A stretch of DNA of 64,000 nt, from the NCBI RefSeq assembly GCF_005298175.1, contig NZ_SZYH01000001.1:1798001-1862000 (forward strand), written 5' to 3'. The position numbers and the translations under genes are program-made. Below are positions 57,811 through 64,000 of the stretch, piece by piece (the first letter of the stretch is position 1; every line of letters begins with the position of its first letter). The stretch comes from Marinobacter panjinensis (GTDB lineage Bacteria; Pseudomonadota; Gammaproteobacteria; Pseudomonadales; Oleiphilaceae). The notes beneath the pieces are model-generated. The model was not told the DNA's origin. It was given only the letters and a program-made list of their open reading frames with translations, and searched no databases.

Positions 57811-59970
57811 TCAAGTCACCTGAACCACCGGAATCTCTTCCGGATGGCCCGGTGCGTTATGACCCCGGCGCTTGCCGCGTCGTTTGACGATCAACGGCGG
57901 GCACTTGTGGTCATCGAAATAGGTCATCTGGCAATCCAGGCAGTAATGGCATTCCATGTAATTGATGTGTCCGTCCGGGTGGATGGCCTGAACCTCACAC
58001 TCGTGATCACATAACCGGCAGGGATTGCCACATTCCTTGCGCCGCTTGAGCCAGTCGAAGACCCGCAGTTTGCTCGGCAACGCCAGCGCAGCGCCCAACG
58101 GGCACATGTACCGGCAGAACACCTTGCGGGTAAACAGGTTGACCACCAGCAACAGGACAGCGTAGGTGACAAAGGGCCAACTGCGGTCAAAACGCAAGGT
58201 GATGGCAGTCTTGAACGGCTCGATTTCAGCCAGTTTTTCCGCCGTTGCAAGGGAATCCAGCGAGACACCGAAAAGCACCAGAAGAACGATATATTTGATG
58301 GCCCATAGGCGCTCATGAATAGGAAAAGGTACCGTGTATTGGGGCACTTTGAGCTTGCGGGCGATTTCGTTCAGCAGTTCCTGCAACGCGCCGAATGGGC
58401 AAAGCCAGCCACAGTATACAGCCCGCCCCCACAACAGAACGATACCGGCGACCGTCGCCCAGAGAATGAATATCATAGGGTCAACGAGGAATGTCTCCCA
58501 GCGGAACCCGCTGATGAGGCTATTGACGAACGTCAGCACGTTGACAATGGACAATTGCCCCAACGCAAACCAGCCAATAAAGAACAGGGTATAAGTCAGA
58601 AAGGCATGGCGTATCCAGCGGGTTATCTTGGGCTTTTTGACCAGCCAGTCCTGGAAGAAAAGGATGAACATCAGTACACCAATGCCAATGCCCAGGACGA
58701 TGATCTGGAACTGGCGCTGATACCACACCTGCACCCACATGGGCTGGGTTTCCAGCCACTCTTCCTCAGACAGCTCCACCTCTGGCCGGGTGTAATACTG
58801 ATCCGGCAACTGGTACTCCAGCGGGAAGAGGGCAAACTCGCTGTCGAGCGGACCAGTCTGGCGCTTGATGGAAAGCTCCAGCCACCAGGGTGTGCCCGGG
58901 TCGAAGTTGTACTGCTGACGAATGATGAAGATCGCCATTTCGGAAAAATCAGGCATGCCCTCCGCATAAACGTCGCTCAGGCGGTAAAAATCCAGATCCC
59001 GGAAGTTGAAGGTGTCGCCGAACTGGCGCACCTGGATGCGATCAAAAATGCCACCACGCACATAGCCTGAGCCCTTGAAGGAATAGTCCCCGCTCGCCAT
59101 CACTGCAATGGCGTGTTCACCCTCTTTCAGCTCGGACATCAGCCACTGGTACTGGCTTTCACCCAACAGGTTCTTGCCAATTGTGGGCACATTCAGGTAA
59201 CCGGTGTAGAGGTCAATCAATGCCTCATCGCGCTCGACAGGAGACGCTTCATCAATGCCTTCTGCTGCGGTTCCTTTGAATGCATCGTCCACTTGCCCCC
59301 GAGTCACCAGTAATCGGCGCAGCGAGCCCTCCCCGGTCAGCTCTTCCCAGCTTTTTTCTGTAAACTCGCCGGTGCGGATTTCCGCTACTGGAGGCCTGGC
59401 ATCGCTTCCGCCCTCAACCAGCCCCAGCTCGGCACCCACACGGTGGGCGGTTTTCATGATCACTTCGTTGATCACCATCACCGTAACCGTAGCACCAGAC
59501 AGGCCGTCCACAGCAACGCGGCGCTCGGTCGACTTACCGCCGACGGTGACCCTCTGGTCCGCCTTAAGGCCAACGTACTGGTCCGTGAACTCGTGCATCT
59601 TGATTTCGGGAATGCCGATAAGAAGAATCGGCTCATCGTGGTGTATCACCCGCGCGCCCTCGATCTCGCCCTCGGTGTCCAGTACTACAATGGCGTTCAG
59701 GGGCTTACCGGAATAGGCCGGCGTCTGCACGAAATCCAGGGTCTGATAGGCATAACCCAGAAGCTCTTCGCCACGGCGAAGCTCCTGGATGGCGCGGTTA
59801 TCTTCCCGCGAGGAAATATCATCAACCGAGGGAAAGGCTTTCTGGATCACCTGACGGGCCGCCAGTGGCTCATATTCTTCGGGGGAGCCTGCCATGGCTG
59901 CAATTACCGGAATCAGGACCAGACACAGCAATCCCACAATCGACATGGCAGCACGCTGAATAAAATTCAC
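57811..59970 (-). CDS. nosR: NosR, membrane flavoprotein for nitrous oxide reduction
   Basis: A 719-residue protein required for nos expression and electron supply to NosZ. After an N-terminal signal (NFIQRAAMSIVGLLCLVLIP) comes a periplasmic FMN-binding domain with the flavin threonine in DGLSGATVTV. Several helices follow, with NapH-like cysteine motifs (YCGWLCPFG, FCRYMCPLG) and two C-terminal [4Fe-4S] motifs (CGNPCRLCDHEC, CHYCLDCQ). The start is a GTG at 59970 with AGGAGG upstream. A Dnr box lies about 85 bp upstream. Confidence 0.95.
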   Translation of the reverse strand: MNFIQRAAMSIVGLLCLVLIPVIAAMAGSPEEYEPLAARQVIQKAFPSVDDISSREDNRAIQELRRGEELLGYAYQTLDFVQTPAYSGKPLNAIVVLDTEGEIEGARVIHHDEPILLIGIPEIKMHEFTDQYVGLKADQRVTVGGKSTERRVAVDGLSGATVTVMVINEVIMKTAHRVGAELGLVEGGSDARPPVAEIRTGEFTEKSWEELTGEGSLRRLLVTRGQVDDAFKGTAAEGIDEASPVERDEALIDLYTGYLNVPTIGKNLLGESQYQWLMSELKEGEHAIAVMASGDYSFKGSGYVRGGIFDRIQVRQFGDTFNFRDLDFYRLSDVYAEGMPDFSEMAIFIIRQQYNFDPGTPWWLELSIKRQTGPLDSEFALFPLEYQLPDQYYTRPEVELSEEEWLETQPMWVQVWYQRQFQIIVLGIGIGVLMFILFFQDWLVKKPKITRWIRHAFLTYTLFFIGWFALGQLSIVNVLTFVNSLISGFRWETFLVDPMIFILWATVAGIVLLWGRAVYCGWLCPFGALQELLNEIARKLKVPQYTVPFPIHERLWAIKYIVLLVLFGVSLDSLATAEKLAEIEPFKTAITLRFDRSWPFVTYAVLLLVVNLFTRKVFCRYMCPLGAALALPSKLRVFDWLKRRKECGNPCRLCDHECEVQAIHPDGHINYMECHYCLDCQMTYFDDHKCPPLIVKRRGKRRGHNAPGHPEEIPVVQVT

Positions 59971-60047
59971 GACCCCCTCCTGAGCACACCTGTATGAAGA
60001 GAAAACGAGCGACAGCGGGATACTATTAGCCTGGCGCATTGGGATAT

Positions 60048-60061
60048 TTGATATTTCTCAC
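60048..60061. promoter_or_regulatory. Candidate Dnr/Fnr box upstream of nosR
   Basis: On the minus strand the site reads GTGAG-AAAT-ATCAA: a perfect ATCAA half and a 3-of-5 match to TTGAT. Its centre is about 85 bp before the nosR start. Dnr binding fits the activation of nos by NO in Pseudomonas. No better site was seen in the 159-bp gap. Confidence 0.5.
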
Positions 60062-60129
60062 TGGTGACGGGCTGCTCTTTAAAAAACTAGTCAATAGACC
60101 AAAAACTTCAAATACCTTTGGTAACATTA

Positions 60130-60531
60130 TTAACCCAGGGACACGGCCTGGCCCTTTTGGTCCAATGGCAGATAATTCCCCACATGGCCCAGACGGATAG
60201 ATTCCACCATCATGGTCAGGGGTTGTTGGGCTTCATCGGAAGACGGTTTCATCCCGCCACGGCCAGACATTGCAGCAACAAACACCACATCCCAGGCCTG
60301 ACCGGTCTGACGGGACTCCTCAACCAGTGCATCAAAGTCACTGACTTCCTCGGGCGCCTTGTCTACGCACACCACGGGCGTCAGGGCGCCGCCTTCGCCA
60401 TTGGCAAAGCCGGCCTTTTCGGCCTCTGATGCATCGTCCGGCAACTCGGCACGGCAGAATACAAACAACAGGCGCTGGGGCTCGGGTTCAGCATCAGCGG
60501 CTTTGAGCAAATCGGTGTAGCTTGCAATCAT
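60130..60531 (-). CDS. Conserved hypothetical protein between dnr and nosR
   Basis: A 133-residue soluble protein starting MIASYTDLLKAADAEPEPQ with CAGGAA upstream. Conserved-looking segments are RLLFVFCRAELPDDA, GGALTPVVCVDKAPEEV and VVFVAAMSGRGGMKPSSDEA. Homologues are, as I recall, sometimes labelled ribonucleotide reductase subunit alpha, but I see no such domain and regard the label as unreliable. It lies 23 bp after dnr and may be cotranscribed, so a link to denitrification is likely. Confidence 0.75.
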   Translation of the reverse strand: MIASYTDLLKAADAEPEPQRLLFVFCRAELPDDASEAEKAGFANGEGGALTPVVCVDKAPEEVSDFDALVEESRQTGQAWDVVFVAAMSGRGGMKPSSDEAQQPLTMMVESIRLGHVGNYLPLDQKGQAVSLG

Positions 60532-60554
60532 TTGAGCGTTCCTGCCTTGACTAT

Positions 60555-61304
60555 TTACTGGCTGATCTGGATCAGTCGGGACGGGTCGGTAATGAACAAC
60601 CGGCTGCGGTTGACCCGAACCAAGCCATTCGCTTTGAGATCTGCCAGGATCCGCGAGAAGGTTTCCGGCTGCATGGCAAGACGAGACGCGACCAGGCACT
60701 TGGGCAGCGGCAGTTCCACTTCCCCCCCCTCTTCACCGCCATTGGGCAACAGGTCGATCAGGTAGCGGATCAGCCGGTCACGGGCGTTCTGTACGGTCAT
60801 GATCTCCAGATCGTGAAAACGGGCCACGGCGCGCCTGGCATAATGGCGTAGTGCCGCCTGGGTATACTCGGGTCTTCTTTCCAGCAGGTCCTGGTAAACC
60901 TTGACGGGGATCATCAGTACTTCGCTGGATTTGAGCGCTTCGGCGTAACAGGCGTACCTTGCCGGGTCTGCATAGATCATGACTTCTGCGAAGCAGTCGC
61001 CGGGAGCAATACTGTCGAGTGTGCGGTCGATGCCAGAGGCGTCGAGGCGGTACAGGCGCAGCCGTCCGGAAACGACGAAGAAAAAGTGGTGAGCAGGCAT
61101 GTCCTGGCGGTAGAGCAGCTGGTGATGACCCAGGCGCAGGCGTCTGGACTGTTGCATCAATGCGTTGAGGTCGTCGTCGCTCAGCGAGGAAAAGAGGGCA
61201 TGCTGGCGCATTGGAGCCAGGCTGTCGTCCTCTTCTATCGGCTTGTTGACGGCAACCAGTACCGGTTTGCTGTAGCGTGTTTCGGCGGTTTGTAATAGTG
61301 CCAT
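60555..61304 (-). CDS. dnr: Dnr-type Crp/Fnr transcriptional regulator
   Basis: A 249-residue Crp/Fnr regulator with a cyclic-nucleotide-like beta-roll (LRLGHHQLLYRQDMPAHHFFFVVSG, IAPGDCFAEVMIYAD) and an HTH whose recognition helix PETFSRILADLK has the E-xx-SR of TTGAT-binding members. It lacks the N-terminal cysteine cluster of Anr/Fnr, so it is Dnr-like: NO sensed through haem. The start ATG 61304 has AGGGGG upstream; ATG 61322 lacks one. It likely activates nosR and other denitrification promoters. Confidence 0.9.
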   Translation of the reverse strand: MALLQTAETRYSKPVLVAVNKPIEEDDSLAPMRQHALFSSLSDDDLNALMQQSRRLRLGHHQLLYRQDMPAHHFFFVVSGRLRLYRLDASGIDRTLDSIAPGDCFAEVMIYADPARYACYAEALKSSEVLMIPVKVYQDLLERRPEYTQAALRHYARRAVARFHDLEIMTVQNARDRLIRYLIDLLPNGGEEGGEVELPLPKCLVASRLAMQPETFSRILADLKANGLVRVNRSRLFITDPSRLIQISQ

Positions 61305-61417
61305 TTTGTTTGCCCCCTGCATTAATAATGCATTTCAAATCTGGTTTTAATAATAGTGGGGCTTGGGAGGAAAATCGCTCCCCCTATGGGGGTAGTTGGG
61401 CGGTTATTACTGAGTAA

Positions 61418-61431
61418 TTGACTTAGCTCAA
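61418..61431. promoter_or_regulatory. Candidate Anr box upstream of dnr
   Basis: TTGACTTAGCTCAA fits TTGAT-N4-ATCAA at 8 of 10 positions and is itself a near palindrome. Its centre is about 120 bp before the dnr start. Anr control of dnr is established in Pseudomonas aeruginosa. A CCCCCTATGGGGG palindrome (61380-61392) lies between it and dnr. The rest of this 310-bp gap holds hairpin copy 7. Confidence 0.55.
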
Positions 61432-61488
61432 AGAGGGGGCTTTGCTGCCTGGGTGCTCGCTCTCTTGTTTACTTGGGAGCACAGACCA

Positions 61489-61586
61489 ATGGGCCCCTTC
61501 TTCCCAAAACACGCTCAAGCACATCCATGTGGCGCTTGAGCTCCGCCATCCATGGCTCCGCACAGTTTTGGGAAGAAGGGACCCAT
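61489..61586. repeat. Long-armed hairpin element copy 7
   Basis: The arms at 61489-61510 and 61565-61586 pair over 22 bp with one mismatch. The 54-nt loop is identical to that of copy 5 on the other strand, while the arms beyond the inner AAAAC/GTTTT are unrelated. It lies 28 bp downstream of the ppiC-type gene stop and upstream of dnr. Confidence 0.92.
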
Positions 61587-61614
61587 CGGCCTCCCGGCAT
61601 TGGAGTTAATCTCT

Positions 61615-62421
61615 TTACTGCATCAGGGGTGAGTCAGGTATTTCCATGTCCACACCTTCCACACCGGTTTCCGCAGCGAGAACCTGGAGGTACTGGCGGA
61701 ACGCTCGTCTGGTCACGCTTTCGCTCAGATACTGGCGGATCTGGGGTTTCACATACTCATAGGGCAGCTGTTCGCCATCGATGCGTTGGTCGACGCGGAC
61801 GAGGTGCCAGCCGTAGCGGGTTTCGATCAACTCGGGGTTGAGGCCTTCCTGCAGGGACAGAACCGGGCGTTCGAACTCGTCGACGGTCTGGCCTTTGCTG
61901 ATCTGGCCCAGGCTGCCGCCCTGGTGGCGGGATTCGCAGGCGGAGTACTGTTTGGCCAGTTCGGCGAACTGGGCACGGCCGTCGAGTAAGGATGAAAGCA
62001 GTTGGCGCCCTGCTTCTTCCTGGCGGATGCGTTCCTGGACGTCGTCCGGGGCCGCGGCGAGGAGTATGTGGCTGACGGCCATCAGGGTCGGGCTGCAGAA
62101 GCGGCCGGGGTTGGCAGCGTAGAAGCGTTCGCAGTCCTGCTCGCTGGGGTCGGGGACGTTGAGTTCCTGTTCCAGTACGCGGGCGATGCGGTCTTCTTCG
62201 TCGGCGATGTCGTCCAGGTTCAGGCGGCTTGCCTGTTGCAGGAGGAGTTCACGAATAACGAGGCTTTTGGCGGCTTCGTGCCAGGCTTCGGCGACTTCTT
62301 CGGCCGGGTGGTGTTGCATTTCCCGGGCGATGTCGTCTTCGCCGATGAGGGTGTCACCCACGTAGACCGGCGGGAACTGGTTTCTGGGTTTTTCGGCTTC
62401 GCCGACGGGGATGAGTTGCAT
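61615..62421 (-). CDS. PpiC-type peptidyl-prolyl isomerase associated with nar genes
   Basis: A 268-residue protein with a helical N-terminal SurA/NifM-like part and a parvulin domain (AVSHILLAAAPDDVQERI, FAELAKQYSACESRHQGGSLG, GQTVDEFERPVLSLQEGLN, TRYGWHLVRVD). There is no signal peptide, so it should be cytoplasmic. It follows narI by a REP pair, an arrangement typical of narGHJI-ppiC, and probably aids folding of nitrate reductase. ATG 62421 has AAGGTAACC upstream. Confidence 0.9.
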   Translation of the reverse strand: MQLIPVGEAEKPRNQFPPVYVGDTLIGEDDIAREMQHHPAEEVAEAWHEAAKSLVIRELLLQQASRLNLDDIADEEDRIARVLEQELNVPDPSEQDCERFYAANPGRFCSPTLMAVSHILLAAAPDDVQERIRQEEAGRQLLSSLLDGRAQFAELAKQYSACESRHQGGSLGQISKGQTVDEFERPVLSLQEGLNPELIETRYGWHLVRVDQRIDGEQLPYEYVKPQIRQYLSESVTRRAFRQYLQVLAAETGVEGVDMEIPDSPLMQ

Positions 62422-62445
62422 GATGGTTACCTTTTGATCTGGGTT

Positions 62446-62544
62446 TGTCGGATTACGACTTCGTCTAATCCGACCTACGCTCAACGTTCGGGGGCGGGCG
62501 GGGGTAGGTCGGATTAGCGTGGCCCCGCCACGCGTAATCCGACA
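62446..62544. repeat. REP-like head-to-head pair, copy 3
   Basis: Palindromes at 62446-62478 and 62504-62544 in inverted orientation, with the same TGTCGGATTA/CCGACCTAC ends as copies 1 and 2. The inner stem of the second (GCGTGGCCCCGCCACGC) is unlike the others but perfectly self-paired. It lies between narI and the isomerase gene and may limit read-through into the latter. Confidence 0.9.
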
Positions 62545-62571
62545 CATTTACCGTCACCCCAATTCACACCA

Positions 62572-63252
62572 TCAAGCCCGCTTGCGAACCACCTGGTACT
62601 TCCGCCCGAAATACTCCACCGGCACGCTGAGCATGTGCACCAGCCGGGTGAACGGGAACAGCACGAAGATGGTCAGGCCCAGGAAGATGTGGGTCTTGTA
62701 GATCCAGTGCACGTCGGCGATGTAGCCGGCCACCCCGCCCTGAAGGGTAACGATACCCTGTGCCCAGGCGGAGAACTTGAGCATGGTGGCGCCGTCCAGG
62801 TGCCCCAGGGTGGGCAGGATGGTGAGCATGCCGAGTGCCAGCTGGACCACCAGTATGATGATGATCATATTGTCCGCGAAGGTACTGTTGGCTTTTACGC
62901 GGGGGTCGGTCAGCCGGCGCCAGGCCAGCATTCCACCACCGACGATGGCCATCGCACCGGCAATACCACCCACCACGATCGCCATGACCTGTTTTGTTCC
63001 CGGTGTCATGAACGGCTCGTAGAGCGCGTGGGGCGTCAGCAGTCCTACCAGGTGGCCGAAGAAGATCACCAGCACACCCACATGGAAAAGCACGCTGGCC
63101 ATGACCATGTTTTTCTTGCGCAGCATCTGGCTGGAATGGGCTTTCCAGGTGAACTGGCCGTGGTCATAACGTGCCCAGGTACCAATCACCAGGATAGCGA
63201 TAGCAATGTAGGGGTAGACCCCGAAGAACAGTGTATTGAGATAGGACATCAT
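62572..63252 (-). CDS. narI: Respiratory nitrate reductase gamma subunit NarI
   Basis: A 226-residue membrane cytochrome b that passes quinol electrons to NarH and NarG. It has five helices with the haem-ligand histidines in FHVGVLVIFFGHLVG, and DVHWIYKTHIFLGLTIF plus TRLVHMLSVP. The ATG at 63252 (or the adjacent one at 63249) has GGAGGAAAC upstream. narJ precedes it by 20 bp. Confidence 0.95.
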   Translation of the reverse strand: MMSYLNTLFFGVYPYIAIAILVIGTWARYDHGQFTWKAHSSQMLRKKNMVMASVLFHVGVLVIFFGHLVGLLTPHALYEPFMTPGTKQVMAIVVGGIAGAMAIVGGGMLAWRRLTDPRVKANSTFADNMIIIILVVQLALGMLTILPTLGHLDGATMLKFSAWAQGIVTLQGGVAGYIADVHWIYKTHIFLGLTIFVLFPFTRLVHMLSVPVEYFGRKYQVVRKRA

Positions 63253-63272
63253 TTCAGTTTCCTCCCGCGCCC

Positions 63273-64000
63273 TCAGGCGCCTCCTGCCTGACGGGGCGTT
63301 GCATCCGTCATCAGCTGATCGCTCAGGTGAATGGTCTGGGTCTGTTCCAGTTCGCGGCGGCGCTGGCCTACAACGCCTCCGGTACTGCAGGAGCTTCCCT
63401 GATCGTCCACAAACTTGACCATTTCCTCTTCCCAGACCTTGTCCAGCGCTTCCGGTGTGTCGTCACGCTCTTCGGAGGCGACAATCTGCGCCAGCTCCTG
63501 ACGATTCGCCTCGCGCCCGGACAGCACCAGCAGCGAATCCATCAACACGTGGTACAGGCTCTCGCGCTGGTACAGCCTTTCGCCCAGAAGCCCCAGAATA
63601 TGATGGATGTCTTCCAGCCAGTTCCGGATCTCTTCCCATGGCCGGGTGGAGAGATACTCCAGGAACAGCGGCAGGTAGTCCGGCAGTTCCTTGGCATCGA
63701 TTTCCAGGCCGTTGGCGCGGTACTGCTCCATCAGGTCCACCATGGCCTGGCCACGGTCACGTGATTCGCCGTGAACGTGCTCGAACAGCAGCAGGGACGT
63801 CGCCCTGCCCTTGTCGAAGGTGCCCACGTAGTTTTCCTGCATATCCAGCAGATCACCGTCGCACACCAGGTCGATGCACCTCAGCAGCTGCTCCTTGTTC
63901 TGCCGCGGCAGCCGGTTGTCTTCCAGAACGGCGGCTATCAGGGCGTCTTTGGAGGCCTGGAGTTCATCGGTGGGGTACTCGAGCACCCGCGCTATTACTT
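63273..64000 (-). CDS. narJ: Nitrate reductase chaperone NarJ, N-terminus beyond right edge
   Basis: The helical chaperone inserting molybdenum cofactor into NarG. Recognised by YPTDELQASKDALIAAV, YVGTFDKGRATSLLLFEHVHGESRDRGQAMVDL, here in parts, and LPDYLPLFLEYLS. The frame continues past the GTG at 63986 as VIARVLEYPT to the edge, the usual NarJ beginning, so the true start lies outside. narG and narH should be further upstream, to the right. Confidence 0.93.
   Translation of the reverse strand, partial: VIARVLEYPTDELQASKDALIAAVLEDNRLPRQNKEQLLRCIDLVCDGDLLDMQENYVGTFDKGRATSLLLFEHVHGESRDRGQAMVDLMEQYRANGLEIDAKELPDYLPLFLEYLSTRPWEEIRNWLEDIHHILGLLGERLYQRESLYHVLMDSLLVLSGREANRQELAQIVASEERDDTPEALDKVWEEEMVKFVDDQGSSCSTGGVVGQRRRELEQTQTIHLSDQLMTDATPRQAGGA

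Noticed and set aside
61323..61343. NsrR box just upstream of dnr (AATGCATTTCAAATCTGG region)
   Set aside because: Only one half resembles AAATGCAT; the other half is poor, so I do not list it as a site.
1..64000. CRISPR arrays, prophage, insertion sequences, tRNA or rRNA genes
   Set aside because: No regular direct-repeat array, transposase, integrase, phage gene or structural RNA sequence was recognised.

Overview
The window looks like chromosome from a marine gammaproteobacterium, most likely Marinobacter or a close relative. The evidence is a wax ester synthase/DGAT gene, a DesT-DesC-DesB desaturase module like that of Pseudomonas, a nosRZDFYL cluster with a Dnr-type regulator, a quinol-dependent NO reductase and a tkt-epd-pgk-fba run. 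No rRNA, tRNA, CRISPR array, prophage or transposase was recognised. The left edge cuts a DUF5666 lipoprotein gene and the right edge cuts narJ.

Layout. 1-3.4 kb: two secreted DUF5666 lipoproteins flanking a DUF6502 putative DNA-binding protein; DUF6502 and one lipoprotein gene share a 16-bp palindromic operator. 3.5-5.2 kb: DUF6435 and cbpAM chaperone genes. 5.4-8.4 kb: a VTT membrane protein (probable ATT start) coupled to a large glycosidase-like protein. 8.4-14 kb: fba, pgk, epd and tkt on the minus strand. 14.2-19.3 kb: methionine cycle, with an ArsR-methyltransferase regulator (SahR-like), metK, ahcY and metF. 19.6-21.9 kb: polar amino-acid ABC transporter. 21.9-30.5 kb: DUF2505, bioA, rsmE, DUF445, HDOD, YihY, a 2-hydroxyacid dehydrogenase and a thiopurine methyltransferase. 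30.8-35.6 kb: the stress trio prkA-yeaH-spoVR. 35.6-41.1 kb: a tight five-gene minus-strand run, BASS transporter, LrgA, LrgB, TonB receptor and TrpB2. 41.3-46.7 kb: outer-membrane barrel, wax synthase, and desT divergent from desC-desB.

46.7-64 kb is a respiratory nitrogen-oxide island. nsrR with two small membrane-protein genes is divergent from norZ across an NsrR box. It continues with a hemerythrin, moaA, nosLYFDZR (minus strand), a small conserved protein, dnr, a PpiC-type isomerase, narI and partial narJ. Visible sites fit a cascade in which an Anr-type regulator acts on dnr, Dnr acts on nosR, and NsrR represses norZ.

The most unusual structure is a family of seven intergenic hairpins plus one probable remnant. 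Each has long arms (20-30 bp) that differ almost completely between copies but remain self-complementary, around a conserved 54-58-nt loop; two copies 37 kb apart have identical loops and different arms. A second, REP-like family (TCGGATTA type) occurs as three head-to-head pairs.
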